A DNA stretch of 64,000 nt from Acerihabitans arboris (GCF_010131535.1 NZ_WUBS01000001.1:439482-503481); one strand, 5' to 3'. Positions 27,187-37,505 are shown, counted from the stretch's first letter. Program-made: numbers and translations. The notes: a model not told the origin generated them from the letters alone.

Positions 27187-27319
27187 CAGCGGATTATCTC
27201 TGTGTAGGGAGTAGAAAACCACTAAGCCTAACCATTAATTCTTTATTTAATTTATATAATAATTAATTATTGAATTATTTAAAATAAATATTTTGGTGAA
27301 ATGCCCACCGAAATATCAG

Positions 27320-27338
27320 GGCCGGTTAAATACCGGCC
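27320..27338. repeat. Hairpin in the exporter upstream region
   Basis: GGCCGGT and ACCGGCC form a perfect 7-bp stem around TAAAT in otherwise AT-rich DNA, 134 bp upstream of the permease start. It may lie in the 5' untranslated RNA of the exporter operon. No T-run follows. Confidence 0.5.
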
Positions 27339-27489
27339 ATGGTAATACCTGATATGAAATACCGCCAATCACGAACTTCCGGAACTCATTCCATGCCGGC
27401 GGCTCCGGACGAAAAAATATTCTTCACTACTTAATTTAATAGACTATTTAAAAAATCGCCAATATATATTGCTTGTTTTTTAAGCTGAT

Positions 27490-27537
27490 TTAATCAGCGT
27501 TTAACTTTTGATTAATGGGTTTAACGACGTTATTCAT
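27490..27537 (-). CDS. Possible 15-residue micro-ORF upstream of the exporter
   Basis: ATG at 27537 with an AAGGTG ribosome site 5 bp before it reads MNNVVKPINQKLNAD then TAA. It sits after the xyl terminator and about 300 bp upstream of the exporter permease on the same strand. It could be a leader peptide, a truncated gene start, or chance. No repeated His or Trp or other attenuation signature is seen. Confidence 0.25.
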   Translation of the reverse strand: MNNVVKPINQKLNAD

Positions 27538-27581
27538 AAACGCACCTTGAACCCTGCGAAGGAGCGGTCCGGCGCGCCGGA

Positions 27582-27609
27582 TAAAAAAAGGCCGCCCGTC
27601 GGCGACCTT
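27582..27609 (-). terminator. Rho-independent terminator of xylFGH
   Basis: Read on the minus strand, AAGGTCGCC pairs with GGCGGCCTT (one G-T wobble, 4-base loop) and is followed by a T-run. It starts 21 bp after the xylH stop. Confidence 0.9.
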
Positions 27610-27629
27610 CCCTGAGGCAACATCGGGTT

Positions 27630-28808
27630 TCACACCCGCTTTTTGCTGGCGGTATCCATCCACACCGCCAATAGCAGGATGGCCCCCTTGACGATGTACT
27701 GCCAAAACGTGGGTACGTCCAGCATGCTCATGCCGTTATCCAGCGAGGCCATGATAAACGCCCCCATTACCGCCCCGGCCACGCCGCCGACGCCGCCGGC
27801 CAGGCTGGTGCCGCCGATGACGCAGGCGGCAATGGCGTCCAGTTCGGCGATATTGCCCGCCGACGGCGACCCGGCCCCCAGGCGGGAGCTGAGGATCAGC
27901 CCGGCAATCGCCACCATCAGGCCGTTGATGGCGAAAACCGCCAGCTTGGTGCGTTCGACGTTGACGCCGGAGAGCCGGGCGGCGTCGATATTGCCGCCGA
28001 TGGCATAGACGCGCCGGCCGAACGCGGTACGGGACGCCATAAACAAGCCGGCCAGCATCAACGCCACCAGGACCAGCACCGGCGTCGGCACGCCCCGGTA
28101 ATCGTTAAGCAAATAGATGGCGCCCAGCACCACCACGGCGGTAATCGCCTGGCGGGTCATATCGCCGGTGCGGGTGGGCACCGATAATCCCAGCCGCCGG
28201 CGATTGCCCCGCCGGCGCCACTGCCAGGCGATAAACAGCACCAGGCTGACGAATCCGATGCCGAAGCCCACCCCGCCCGGCAGGTAGCTCTGCCCTATCT
28301 GCGACATGGCGGGTGAGGTAGGCGATACCGTGGTGCCGTTGGTGACGCCGATTAAAATGCCGCGAAAAGCCAGCATCCCGGCCAGGGTAACGATAAACGA
28401 CGGGACTTTACGATAGGCCACCCACCAGCCGTTCCAGGCGCCAAGCACCAGTCCGAGCACCAGCGTCACCACGATGGTCAGCGGCAGCGGCCACCCCAGC
28501 CAGACGTCGAAAATCGCCGCCGCGCCGCCCAGCAGCCCCATCATCGAGCCGACCGACAGGTCGATCTCCGCCGAGATAATGACAAACACCATGCCGACCG
28601 CCAGGATGCCGGTAATGGCGGTCTGGCGCAGCAGGTTGGAGATATTGCGCGCGCTCAGATAGGAGCCTTCGGTGGTAAAGGTAAAAAACAACATGATGAC
28701 CACGATGGCGGCCAGCATGACAAACACCTGCAGGTTCATGGATTTCAGACCGCCGGCGGCGACGGGACCGGCGACCGTTGCACCGTCGGTGCGCGTAATT
28801 TTAGACAT
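27630..28808 (-). CDS. xylH: D-xylose ABC transporter permease XylH
   Basis: 392 residues from the ATG at 28808 (AGGAG 8 bp upstream). Very close to E. coli XylH, with [66 protein letters not shown] and [16 protein letters not shown]. About ten membrane helices. It forms the channel of XylFGH; its start overlaps the end of xylG by 8 bp. Confidence 0.95.
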   Translation of the reverse strand: MSKITRTDGATVAGPVAAGGLKSMNLQVFVMLAAIVVIMLFFTFTTEGSYLSARNISNLLRQTAITGILAVGMVFVIISAEIDLSVGSMMGLLGGAAAIFDVWLGWPLPLTIVVTLVLGLVLGAWNGWWVAYRKVPSFIVTLAGMLAFRGILIGVTNGTTVSPTSPAMSQIGQSYLPGGVGFGIGFVSLVLFIAWQWRRRGNRRRLGLSVPTRTGDMTRQAITAVVVLGAIYLLNDYRGVPTPVLVLVALMLAGLFMASRTAFGRRVYAIGGNIDAARLSGVNVERTKLAVFAINGLMVAIAGLILSSRLGAGSPSAGNIAELDAIAACVIGGTSLAGGVGGVAGAVMGAFIMASLDNGMSMLDVPTFWQYIVKGAILLLAVWMDTASKKRV

Positions 28809-30330
28809 GGGAGTCACTCCTGAGCGCCGCTTCCATCACCTGTTCCTGCGTCAGGCCGCGGTTGATAAGATCGGCTTTAATGGAACCCTGGTGCATCGCC
28901 AGTACCCGATCGCTAATGCCCAGTACTTCGGGCAACTCCGAGGACACGACGATAACGGCAATGCCCTGCCGCACCAATTGGTTGATCAATAGATAAATTT
29001 CCTGTTTGGCGCCGATATCTATGCCCCGGGTCGGCTCGTCAAGGATCAGGATGTCCGGATTCAGCAGCAGGCATTTGGCCAGGATGGCCTTTTGTTGGTT
29101 GCCGCCGCTAAGCCGGCCGATGGCCAGCTCCGGCGAAGACGTTTTCACCTTAAGCCGCTCGATGGCGTCGCGCACCGCGGCCTGTTCGCCGGCCTCATCC
29201 ACCATGCCGAATCCACCGGTGAATTGCCTGAGCGCCGCCAGGGTAATATTGGACCCGACGCTCATCACCGGCACGATGCCGTCCTTTTTCCGATCCTCGG
29301 GCACCATGGCGATCCCCCGGCGCATCGCCTGGCGACAGTTGGCGAAGCGTACCGGCGCGCCGTTAAGGATAATCGAGCCCTCCCAACGGCCGGGGTAGCT
29401 GCCGAACAGGCACTGCACCAGCTCCGTACGCCCCGATCCCACCAGCCCGGCGATGCCGAGGATTTCACCCTTATGCAGGCTAAAGGCGGCATTGTTGACG
29501 CGACGGATATGCCGGTTAACCGGATGCCAGGCCGTCAGGCCCTCCACCCGCAGGATTTCCTCGCCAATCGCATGGGGCTGGCGGGGATAAAGCTCCGTCA
29601 ATTCGCGCCCCACCATCATGGTAATCAGCGCTTCCTCGCTCAGGCCCGCCGCCGGGCGGGTGGCGATATGCCTGCCGTCGCGTATAACGCAGATCACGTC
29701 CGATATGGCTTTGACTTCATTGAGCTTATGGGAAATATAGATGCAGGCGATATCGTGATTGCGCAAATCGTCGACGATATCGAGCAGAATGGCGGTTTCA
29801 CTTTCGGTCAGCGAGGCGGTAGGCTCATCGAGGATCAGCAGGCGTACCTGTTTGTTAAGCGCCTTGGCGATTTCCACCAGCTGCTGCTGGCCCAGCCCCA
29901 GTTCGCCGACCCGGGTGTTGGGATCAATATTCAGTTTTACCTGCGCCAGCATCCGCTGGCAGCGCAGGTACATATTGTCGTAATCCATTACGCCTAATCT
30001 TGCCCACTCGACGCCGAGAAAAATATTCTCCAGCACCGTCATCTGTTTCACCAGCGCCAGCTCCTGATGAATGATGGCAATGCCCTTTTGTTCGGTATCG
30101 CGTACCCCGTGCGCCACCAGCGGTTCGCCGCCAAACAGGATTTCGCCGTCGAAGGTGCCGTGCGGATATACCGCCGACAGCACTTTCATCAGCGTCGACT
30201 TGCCCGATCCGTTTTCGCCGCACAGCGATAACACCTGGCCGGCCTCGATGGACAGCGAGACATTATCCACCGCCTTGACCTGGCCGAACCGCTTGGTGAT
30301 ATTTTTCATTTCCAACAAATTTGACGCCAT
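28801..30330 (-). CDS. xylG: D-xylose ABC transporter ATPase XylG
   Basis: 509 residues with two ABC domains: Walker [10 protein letters not shown] in the first half, signature [16 protein letters not shown] and Walker [11 protein letters not shown]; the second domain has the degenerate GLVGSGRTE loop and [36 protein letters not shown]. Matches E. coli XylG throughout. Start at 30330 ([13 protein letters not shown]) with GGAGG; a strong hairpin precedes the ribosome site. Confidence 0.95.
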   Translation of the reverse strand: MASNLLEMKNITKRFGQVKAVDNVSLSIEAGQVLSLCGENGSGKSTLMKVLSAVYPHGTFDGEILFGGEPLVAHGVRDTEQKGIAIIHQELALVKQMTVLENIFLGVEWARLGVMDYDNMYLRCQRMLAQVKLNIDPNTRVGELGLGQQQLVEIAKALNKQVRLLILDEPTASLTESETAILLDIVDDLRNHDIACIYISHKLNEVKAISDVICVIRDGRHIATRPAAGLSEEALITMMVGRELTELYPRQPHAIGEEILRVEGLTAWHPVNRHIRRVNNAAFSLHKGEILGIAGLVGSGRTELVQCLFGSYPGRWEGSIILNGAPVRFANCRQAMRRGIAMVPEDRKKDGIVPVMSVGSNITLAALRQFTGGFGMVDEAGEQAAVRDAIERLKVKTSSPELAIGRLSGGNQQKAILAKCLLLNPDILILDEPTRGIDIGAKQEIYLLINQLVRQGIAVIVVSSELPEVLGISDRVLAMHQGSIKADLINRGLTQEQVMEAALRSDSHV

Positions 30331-30346
30331 GATAATCAACCTCCGC

Positions 30347-30376
30347 AACCGGGCCGCAGCATAGGGCGGCCCGGTT
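30347..30376 (-). repeat. xylF-xylG intercistronic hairpin
   Basis: AACCGGGCCGC and GCGGCCCGGTT form a perfect 11-bp stem with an 8-base loop. It begins 38 bp after the xylF stop, and its lower arm ends 1-2 bases before the xylG ribosome site. Without a T-run it probably stabilises xylF mRNA and lowers xylG expression. Confidence 0.75.
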
Positions 30377-30414
30377 CAGTTCACGTCACAGACAACAACC
30401 GGCGTTCAGGCGGA

Positions 30415-31410
30415 TTAGTTCAGATCGGACTTCTTGTGGAAACCATCGGCGATGACCGTACTTTCTATATTGCTTTTATCCACCGAAATCGGCGTCAGCA
30501 AATAGGAGGGGACATCCTTAAGGCCGTTGTTCAGGGACGCGTTGGACTTGGGCTTTTCACCATTGCCCAGCTGTACCGCTATTTCGGCGGCGGCGCTCGC
30601 CAGCTGTTTAATGGGTTTATAGACCGTCATGGTCTGGGTACCCTGGTTGATGCGCTGGATCCCGGCCAGATCCGCGTCCTGGCCCGAGATGGCCACCTTG
30701 CCGGCCAGTCCCTGGGCAGCCAGCGCCTGGATGGCGCCGCCGGCGGTGGCGTCGTTGGACGCCACTACCGCGTCAATTTTATTATTATTGGCGGTAAGGG
30801 CGTTCTCCATGATTTTCAGGGCGTTTTCCGGTAACCAGCCGTCGGCCCATTGGTCGCCGACGATTTTTATCTTGCCGCTGTCGATCAGCGGCTTAAGCAC
30901 CGTCATCTGCCCGGCGCGAAACATTTTGGCATTATTATCCACCGGCGAGCCGCCCATCAGGAAATAATTACCCTGGGGTACCCGATTGACCAGGCTTTGC
31001 GCCTGTAATTGTCCTACTTTTTCATTATCAAAGGAGATATAAAAATCCACATCAGCATTATTTATCATTCGATCATAAGCGAGGACTTTTATCCCTTCCC
31101 GTTTCGCTTCGGCAATAACGTTACTTAACACCTGGCCGTTGTAGGGAATAATGACCAGCACATCAACACCGCGATTGATCATATTCTCGATTTGTGACAT
31201 CTGTGTTTCTTCATTGCCGTTGGAGGATTGGACAAACACATCGGCACCGAGGGACTTTGCTTTATCGACAAAAATATCGCGATCTTTTTGCCAGCGCTCC
31301 AGGCGCAGGTCGTCAACCGCCATGCCGATCTTGATTGGTTTGGCCATGCCCGGCTGGCTTAACAACACCAGCGCCGCGCAGGCAAAAAGCAGGAGGGTTT
31401 TCAGTTTCAT
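30415..31410 (-). CDS. xylF: D-xylose-binding periplasmic protein XylF
   Basis: 331 residues: signal peptide MKLKTLLLFACAALVLLSQPGMA, then the mature protein starting KPIKIGMAVDDLRLERWQKDRDIF as in E. coli XylF. Two Rossmann-like lobes bind xylose (NGNEETQMSQIENMI, VASNDATAGGAIQAL, AISGQDADLAGIQRI). AAGGAA precedes the ATG. First gene of xylFGH, transcribed away from xylA. Confidence 0.95.
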   Translation of the reverse strand: MKLKTLLLFACAALVLLSQPGMAKPIKIGMAVDDLRLERWQKDRDIFVDKAKSLGADVFVQSSNGNEETQMSQIENMINRGVDVLVIIPYNGQVLSNVIAEAKREGIKVLAYDRMINNADVDFYISFDNEKVGQLQAQSLVNRVPQGNYFLMGGSPVDNNAKMFRAGQMTVLKPLIDSGKIKIVGDQWADGWLPENALKIMENALTANNNKIDAVVASNDATAGGAIQALAAQGLAGKVAISGQDADLAGIQRINQGTQTMTVYKPIKQLASAAAEIAVQLGNGEKPKSNASLNNGLKDVPSYLLTPISVDKSNIESTVIADGFHKKSDLN

Positions 31411-31716
31411 CTTTAATTCCTTATGTTACTTTCATAAGAACATATTCAGCAAGGGACATTGCCGAGCAACGGATAAGAATCAAACCTTTACACAGTAGTG
31501 ATGCGTAGGATGCCCGAACGGCGGCAGAGTTAACCCACGTAGTATTAGTGTTGAAAATCAGCAGCGGCAATTGCAAATTTTCACAACGGCATTACGATAT
31601 TTTACTCAAATGCGGGTTCTGTGAGCTGCGCCTTATTTTACCAGCGGCGCCAAGCCCGGCCGGACATTAATCCTTGCGGCTTTCCCGTCTAGAAGCGTTT
31701 TTTTTCCTTCATTCCC

Positions 31717-31732
31717 TGTGATCTCGCGCACA
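31717..31732. promoter_or_regulatory. CRP-like site in the xylF-xylA intergenic region
   Basis: TGTGATCTCGCGCACA matches TGTGA-N6-TCACA in 9 of 10 core positions. It lies between the divergent xylF and xylA starts (485-bp gap), where E. coli also has a shared CRP site. The rest of the gap is AT-rich and likely holds promoters. Confidence 0.65.
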
Positions 31733-31746
31733 ATTAATAATTTCAT

Positions 31747-31764
31747 GAATAGCGATGTGAAATA
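31747..31764. promoter_or_regulatory. Possible XylR half-sites
   Basis: GAATAG (31747-31752) and GAAATA (31759-31764) are direct repeats 12 bp apart, resembling the GAAATA-type half-sites of E. coli XylR, and lie just beyond the CRP-like site toward xylA. Confidence 0.3.
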
Positions 31765-31895
31765 ACGTAATTGATTGCGCCAAGGCTTATTACCAGAATC
31801 AACCACAGAGTAATTTATTTCGCCGACGTATTTACCCGCCGGCGCGGTAAATCCCGTCCGCTTCAGAACGGACCTGGTGTTTCCAAGGAGTCATT

Positions 31896-33215
31896 ATGTC
31901 TCAATTCTTTGATCAAGTTGAAAAAATCCGTTTTGAAGGTACGCAAAGCACCAATCCGCTGGCTTTTCATCATTATAACGCCGGCGAAAAAATATTGGGT
32001 AAACGCATGGAGGACCATTTGCGCTTTGCCGTCTGCTACTGGCATACCTTCTGCTGGGGGGGCACCGATATGTTCGGCGTGGGTTCCTTCAATCGTCCCT
32101 GGCAGCAGGCGGGAGACGCGCTGGCCCAGGCGCGGCTGAAAACCGACGTGGCCTTTGAGTTTTTCAGCAAGCTGGGCGCGCCTTACTACTGCTTTCATGA
32201 TATTGACATCCTGCCCGACAGCCCGACCATCAAAGACTACCTGAATAACTTTGCCATCCTGACCGACGTGCTGGCGCAAAAACAACAGGAAACCGGCCTT
32301 AAGCTCCTGTGGGGCACGGCAAACTGCTTTAGCCACCCGCGTTACGGCGCCGGCGCGGCCACCAGCCCCGACCCGGAAATCTTCGCCTGGGCCGCCACGC
32401 AGGTCAACAGCGCCATGGACGCCACCCGGAAACTCGGCGGTGAAAATTACGTGCTGTGGGGCGGGCGCGAAGGTTATGAAACCTTGTTGAATACCGATTT
32501 GCGCCAGGAACGGGAACAGATCGGCCGCTTTATGCAGATGGTGGTGGAACATAAGCATAAGACCGGCTTCCAGGGCGCGCTGCTGATTGAACCGAAGCCC
32601 CAGGAGCCGACAAAACATCAGTACGACTATGACGTCGCCACGGTGTATGGTTTTTTGCAACAGTTCGGCCTGGAAAAAGAGATCAGGGTTAACGTCGAGG
32701 CCAACCACGCAACGCTTGCCGGCCACACCTTCCACCATGAAATCGCCACCGCCATCGCCCTGGGCATTTTTGGATCGGTGGATGCCAATCGCGGCGACCC
32801 GCAGTCCGGCTGGGATACCGACCAGTTCCCCAATAGCGTGGAGGAGAACGCGCTGGTAATGTACGAAATTATCAAGGCCGGCGGCTTCACCACCGGCGGG
32901 CTGAATTTTGATGCCAAGGTCCGCCGCCAAAGCACCGATAAATACGATCTGTTCCACGGCCATATCGGCGGCATGGATACCATGGCGCTGGCGCTGAAGG
33001 TCGCGGCGAAACTTATCGAGGACGGCCGCCTGGATCAGATGGTCAAGGCTCGTTACGCCGGCTGGAACGGCGATTTGGGACAGCGGATATTGCAGGGCAA
33101 CCTATCGCTTGCCGAACTGGCGCAGTACGCCGGCAAGCACGCCCTGGCGCCGCAACACCAGAGCGGGCAGCAGGAACTGCTGGAAAATATCGTCAACCAG
33201 GTGCTGTTCAGCTAA
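31896..33215 (+). CDS. xylA: Xylose isomerase XylA
   Basis: 439 residues; converts D-xylose to D-xylulose in the cytoplasm. Catalytic His101 and Asp104 (CFHDID), [10 protein letters not shown], metal ligands around [13 protein letters not shown] and [17 protein letters not shown], and the late [11 protein letters not shown] are intact. AAGGAG precedes the ATG. Divergent from xylF; xylB follows after 129 bp. Confidence 0.97.
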   Translation: MSQFFDQVEKIRFEGTQSTNPLAFHHYNAGEKILGKRMEDHLRFAVCYWHTFCWGGTDMFGVGSFNRPWQQAGDALAQARLKTDVAFEFFSKLGAPYYCFHDIDILPDSPTIKDYLNNFAILTDVLAQKQQETGLKLLWGTANCFSHPRYGAGAATSPDPEIFAWAATQVNSAMDATRKLGGENYVLWGGREGYETLLNTDLRQEREQIGRFMQMVVEHKHKTGFQGALLIEPKPQEPTKHQYDYDVATVYGFLQQFGLEKEIRVNVEANHATLAGHTFHHEIATAIALGIFGSVDANRGDPQSGWDTDQFPNSVEENALVMYEIIKAGGFTTGGLNFDAKVRRQSTDKYDLFHGHIGGMDTMALALKVAAKLIEDGRLDQMVKARYAGWNGDLGQRILQGNLSLAELAQYAGKHALAPQHQSGQQELLENIVNQVLFS

Positions 33216-33344
33216 CGCCGCGGGGCACCGCAGACCCTGCCAGCCAAAACTGGACAGGATTGCCGGTAGCGCCGCGCGGGCGGACCGCCGCCATGGACCC
33301 TATGCGCGGCGCCCGCGTCGGCATGATTTGATGGAGGATAGCGT

Positions 33345-34799
33345 ATGTATATCGGCATAGATTTGGGCACGTCCGGCGTGAAGGCCATCCTGCTGGATGA
33401 GCAACAGCATATCCTGGGCAGCCATACGGAAACCCTGTCGGTCTCCCGGCCCCGGCCGCTATGGTCCGAACAGGACCCGGAACACTGGTGGCGGGCCGCC
33501 GACCGGGCCATGCGCGCGCTTGCCGCCCGGCATGACCTGAGCGGCGCGCGCGCGCTCGGGTTGACCGGCCAAATGCACGGCGCGACGCTGCTCGATAAGC
33601 ATCGGCTGGTGCTACGCCCGGCCATTTTGTGGAATGACGGGCGCAGCTTTGCGCAGTGCCGATCGTTGGAAGACGAAGTACCCCGATCCAGGGAGATTAC
33701 CGGCAACCTGATGATGCCCGGCTTTACCGCGCCCAAGCTGCGCTGGGTGCGCGAACACGAGCCGGAGATCTTTGCGGCGGTGGACAAGGTCCTGCTGCCG
33801 AAAGACTATCTCAGGCTGCGTTTGACCGGCGATTTTGCCACCGATATGTCCGACGCGGCGGGGACGATGTGGCTGGACGTCGGCCGCCGCGACTGGAGCG
33901 ATGAGCTGCTCGGCGCCTGCGGCCTGTCCCGGGCGCAGATGCCGCGTTTGTTCGAGGGCAGCCAGGTTACCGGCAGCCTGCTGCCGCAGGTGGCGGCGGG
34001 CTGGGGCATGCCCCCGGTGCCGGTGGTGGCCGGCGGCGGCGACAATGCGGCCGGCGCCATCGGCGTCGGCCTCTACCGCCGGGGGCAGGCCATGCTGTCG
34101 CTGGGCACCTCGGGCGTCTATTTTGCCGTCAGCGACGGATTCCTCAGCAACCCGGAACAAGCGGTACACAGCTTTTGCCATGCGTTGCCGGGCACCTGGC
34201 ACCTGATGTCGGTGATGCTCAGCGCCGCCTCCTGCCTGGACTGGGCGGCCAGGCTAACCGGCCTGGGCAGCGTGCCGGCATTACTGGAAGCCGCCGCGCA
34301 GTGCCCTCCCGGCGCGGCGCCGGTGTGGTTTTTGCCCTATCTGTCGGGCGAGCGCACGCCGCATAATAATCCCAACGCCACCGGGGCGTTCTGGGGACTG
34401 ACCCATGAACACGGCCCGGGCGACCTGGCGCGGGCGGTGGTGGAAGGCGTCAGCTTCGGCCTGGCGGACGGCATGGACGCGCTGCATGGCACCGGCCTGC
34501 GGCCGGACAGCATTACGCTTATCGGCGGCGGCGCACGCAGCGAATACTGGCGCCAGCTGCTGGCCGATGTCAGCGGCGAGGCGCTGGACTACCGCACCGG
34601 CGGCGACGTCGGCCCGGCGCTGGGCGCGGCGCGGCTGGCGCGGCTCAGTTGCCACCCGGGCGCGTCGTGGGCCGACATGCTGCCCGCCCTGCCGTTGGAG
34701 GCCCGCTATACGCCGGATAAGGAACGGCACGAGGCCTACCGCGAGCGGCGGAAATTATTCCGCCGGTTCTATCAACAGGTGGCGCATTTGGGCGAATAA
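33345..34799 (+). CDS. xylB: Xylulokinase XylB
   Basis: 484-residue FGGY-family kinase that phosphorylates D-xylulose to xylulose-5-phosphate. MYIGIDLGTSGVKAILLDEQ gives the phosphate-binding motif; LTGQMHGATLLD, the ILWNDGR motif, YLSGERTPHNNP and LIGGGARSEYWRQLLADV follow. In the order xylA-xylB-xylR. Confidence 0.96.
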   Translation: MYIGIDLGTSGVKAILLDEQQHILGSHTETLSVSRPRPLWSEQDPEHWWRAADRAMRALAARHDLSGARALGLTGQMHGATLLDKHRLVLRPAILWNDGRSFAQCRSLEDEVPRSREITGNLMMPGFTAPKLRWVREHEPEIFAAVDKVLLPKDYLRLRLTGDFATDMSDAAGTMWLDVGRRDWSDELLGACGLSRAQMPRLFEGSQVTGSLLPQVAAGWGMPPVPVVAGGGDNAAGAIGVGLYRRGQAMLSLGTSGVYFAVSDGFLSNPEQAVHSFCHALPGTWHLMSVMLSAASCLDWAARLTGLGSVPALLEAAAQCPPGAAPVWFLPYLSGERTPHNNPNATGAFWGLTHEHGPGDLARAVVEGVSFGLADGMDALHGTGLRPDSITLIGGGARSEYWRQLLADVSGEALDYRTGGDVGPALGAARLARLSCHPGASWADMLPALPLEARYTPDKERHEAYRERRKLFRRFYQQVAHLGE

Positions 34800-34913
34800 A
34801 ACCTCGCCCGCACTTTATGATGAATTTGCTAGCTGGCGCACATACGGCCAATTCTTTCTCATTGTTCAAAGGTATATGCTGGCCTTCGGCAGATTTTCGC
34901 GAGAACTCCCCGT

Positions 34914-36092
34914 ATGTTTGAAAAACGTTATCGTATAACTCTATTATTTAATGCCAATAAAGTGTACGACCGCCAGGTTATCGAGGGAGTGGGGGAGTAT
35001 TTGCAGGCGTCGCAGTGCGATTGGGATATTTTTATCGAGGATGATTTCCGCTGCCGTATTAATCGTATCGAGGAGTGGCTGGGTGACGGCGTGATCGCCG
35101 ATTACGACGATAAGCAAATTGAACAGCTGCTCAGCGACGCCAAGGTGCCGATCGTCGGCGTCGGCGGCTCGTACCAGCATACCGAGGAGTATCCGCCGGT
35201 ACATTATATCGCCACCGATAACCATGCGCTGGTGGCCAGCGCCTTTTTGCACCTGAAGGCAAAAGGCCTCAATCGTTTTGCTTTTTACGGCCTGCCGGCC
35301 AGCAGCGGCAAACGCTGGTCCCATGAGCGCGAGCAGGCGTTTCGCAAGCTGACGGCGGATGAATATTACCAGCCTATAGTCTACCAGGGGGTGGAAACCG
35401 CGGTGGATAACTGGCAGCATGCCCAGAACCGGCTGGCCGACTGGCTGCAGTCCCTGCCGCCGCATACGGGTATTATCGCGGTGACCGACGCCCGCGCCCG
35501 CCATCTGCTGCAGGTATGCGAACACCTGAATATCGCCGTGCCGGAAAAGTTGTGCATTATCGGCATCGACAATGAGGAACTGGCCCGCTGCCTGTCGCGG
35601 GTCGCATTGTCCTCCGTGGCCCAGGGCACCCGCCAGATGGGTTACCAGGCCGCCAAGCTGCTGCATCAGATGCTGAATAAATCACGTTTGCCGCTGCAAC
35701 GGGTGCTGGTGCCGCCGCTCAAGGTCATGGAGCGCCGCTCGACGGATTTCCGCTCGCTGCGCGACCCGGCGGTGATACAGGCGATGCATTATATCCGTTA
35801 TCACGCCTGCAAAGGCATTAAGGTCGAACAGGTGCTCGACGTGGTGGGCATGTCCCGCTCCAACCTGGAAAAACGGTTCAAGGACGAGACCAGCAAAACC
35901 ATTCATAACGTGATCCACGAGGAAAAGCTGGAGAGCGCGCGTAATTTATTGATCTCCACCTCATTAACCATCAATGAGGTGTCGCAAATGTGCGGTTATC
36001 CTTCGTTGCAGTATTTTTATTCGGTATTTAAAAAAGGTTTTGATATTACGCCTAAGGACTATCGGGAAAAACATGCCGAGATGCCGTATTAA
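34914..36092 (+). CDS. xylR: Xylose operon activator XylR
   Basis: 392 residues: an N-terminal periplasmic-binding-protein-like domain (RITLLFNANKVYDRQVIEGVGEYL) senses xylose, and a C-terminal AraC domain (~290-390, GMSRSNLEKRFK and INEVSQMCGYPSLQYFYSVFKKGF) binds DNA. Follows E. coli XylR. It probably has its own weak promoter in the 114-bp gap after xylB and activates xylAB and xylFGH. Confidence 0.95.
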   Translation: MFEKRYRITLLFNANKVYDRQVIEGVGEYLQASQCDWDIFIEDDFRCRINRIEEWLGDGVIADYDDKQIEQLLSDAKVPIVGVGGSYQHTEEYPPVHYIATDNHALVASAFLHLKAKGLNRFAFYGLPASSGKRWSHEREQAFRKLTADEYYQPIVYQGVETAVDNWQHAQNRLADWLQSLPPHTGIIAVTDARARHLLQVCEHLNIAVPEKLCIIGIDNEELARCLSRVALSSVAQGTRQMGYQAAKLLHQMLNKSRLPLQRVLVPPLKVMERRSTDFRSLRDPAVIQAMHYIRYHACKGIKVEQVLDVVGMSRSNLEKRFKDETSKTIHNVIHEEKLESARNLLISTSLTINEVSQMCGYPSLQYFYSVFKKGFDITPKDYREKHAEMPY

Positions 36093-36145
36093 AAACCCGT
36101 TTTTCCCCCCGGCATGCCGCCCCTAGGGTATTGATGGCCGCCGTG

Positions 36146-36565
36146 TTACGCCGTAGTGTCCCCGTCGCGTCGCGCCCGTTTTTCCTGGCGCGCCCGCGCA
36201 ATCTGCGGCATATGGGTTTCAATCCAGTCGGCCAGGCCTTCCACGATGCCGCCGACCTCCCGGCCCAGTTCGCTCAGGCTATATTCCACATGCGGCGGCA
36301 TCACCGGCAGGGATTTACGCACGATCAGGCCGTCGTCCTCAAGCCATGACAGGGTCTGCGCCAGCATTTTTTCGCTGACGCCGCCCACCTTACGGCGCAG
36401 TTCGCTAAAGCGGTGGGTGCCTTGCGACAGGGCTATCAGCACCAGCACGCCCCAGCGGCTGGTCAGATGTTTCAGTACGTCCCGCGACGGGCAGTTGACG
36501 TTCAGCAGCTCGCCGCGCTGCATTTGTCGTCCCAGTGAGGACGCCGGCGGTGGATTAGTTTTCAA
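36146..36565 (-). CDS. qorR: HxlR-family redox regulator QorR (YtfH)
   Basis: 139 residues from a TTG at 36565; an ATG at 36523 is the next start but would leave only ten residues before the sensing Cys. The sequence NCPSRDVLKHLTSRWGVLVLIAL, FSELRRKVGGVSEKMLAQTLSWLE and PPHVEYSL follows E. coli YtfH. The N-terminal Cys (~25) is the known redox switch. Divergent from qorB, with its operator in the 80-bp gap. Confidence 0.88.
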   Translation of the reverse strand: MKTNPPPASSLGRQMQRGELLNVNCPSRDVLKHLTSRWGVLVLIALSQGTHRFSELRRKVGGVSEKMLAQTLSWLEDDGLIVRKSLPVMPPHVEYSLSELGREVGGIVEGLADWIETHMPQIARARQEKRARRDGDTTA

Positions 36566-36566
36566 A

Positions 36567-36603
36567 TACTTACCTATTTGTTAGTACTTACTTAAAGTAA
36601 GTA
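36567..36603. promoter_or_regulatory. QorR operator region
   Basis: TACTTACTTAAAGTAAGTA (36585-36603) is a 19-bp perfect palindrome with a single central base, and another TACTTAC half-site lies at 36567-36573. Placement between the divergent qorR and qorB, touching the qorR start, fits an autoregulating HxlR dimer. Confidence 0.7.
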
Positions 36604-36644
36604 TAGAGGATATGATGAGCATTCTGAACCCCCCGAAGGAGAAT

Positions 36645-37505
36645 ATGATGATTGTCATTACAGGCGCGACCGGCCAACTGGGCCGCTTGGTTATTGCTGA
36701 ATTATTGAAAACCCATCCGGCCGCGGAGTTGGTGGCCGCCGTGCGCTCGCCGCAAAAAGCGCAGGATCTGGCCGCGCTGGGTGTTAACGTGCGCCAGGCC
36801 GATTATAACCGGCCCGAGACGCTGGACAGCGCCTTCCAGGGCGCGGAAAAGCTGCTGCTGATCTCATCAAACGAGATCGGCCGGCGGGTGGAGCAGCATC
36901 GCGCGGTGGTCGACGCCGCCAAACGCGCCAAGGTTACGTTGCTGGCCTATACCAGCCTGCTGCGTGCCGATACCAGCCCGCTGGGGCTGGGTGAAGAACA
37001 CCGCGCGACGGAAGCGTTGCTGCATGATTCCGGCCTGCCGGTGGCGCTGTTGCGCAACGGCTGGTACAGCGAAAACTACGCCGCGGGCATTCCCGCCGCC
37101 CTGGCCCGCCATGCGCTGGCAGGCGCGGCCGGCGACGGCAGGATAGCCTCGGCCGCGCGCGCCGACTACGCCGCGGCCGCGGCCGCGGTATTAACCCTGG
37201 ACGGACAGGCCGGCAAGAGTTATGAACTGGCGGGCGACGGCGCCTATACCCTGACCGAACTGGCGGCGGAGATTTCCAGACAGGCCGGCGCCGAGGTGAA
37301 ATATGTTAACCTGCCGCGGGATGAATACCAGGCGCTGCTCATCAAGGCCGGGCTGCCTGCACCTATCGCCGCGCTGCTGGCGGATTCCGATGCCGGCGCG
37401 GCGCAGGGCGGACTGTTTGACGACCGCCGGCAGCTCAGCCGGCTGATCGGACGCCCCACCACCCCCATCAAGGATACGGTGGCCGCCGCGCTGCAAGCCG
37501 GCTGA
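36645..37505 (+). CDS. qorB: NAD(P)H:quinone oxidoreductase QorB
   Basis: 286 residues; NmrA-like SDR with NADP motif TGATGQLG, as in E. coli QorB (YtfG). Shared stretches include AYTSLLRADTSPLGL, LLRNGWYSENY, IASAARADYAAAAA and GGLFDD. It reduces quinones with NADPH. AAGGAG lies 3 bp before the ATG at 36645 and 6 bp before a second ATG at 36648, either of which may be used; the frame extends further upstream to 36612 but without similarity. Confidence 0.92.
   Translation: MMIVITGATGQLGRLVIAELLKTHPAAELVAAVRSPQKAQDLAALGVNVRQADYNRPETLDSAFQGAEKLLLISSNEIGRRVEQHRAVVDAAKRAKVTLLAYTSLLRADTSPLGLGEEHRATEALLHDSGLPVALLRNGWYSENYAAGIPAALARHALAGAAGDGRIASAARADYAAAAAAVLTLDGQAGKSYELAGDGAYTLTELAAEISRQAGAEVKYVNLPRDEYQALLIKAGLPAPIAALLADSDAGAAQGGLFDDRRQLSRLIGRPTTPIKDTVAAALQAG

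Noticed and set aside
27340..27430. Possible darobactin-like precursor: a minus-strand frame containing AWNEFRKF upstream of the ABC exporter
   Set aside because: No start codon or ribosome site in that frame, the core lacks the second Trp, and no radical SAM enzyme gene lies nearby.
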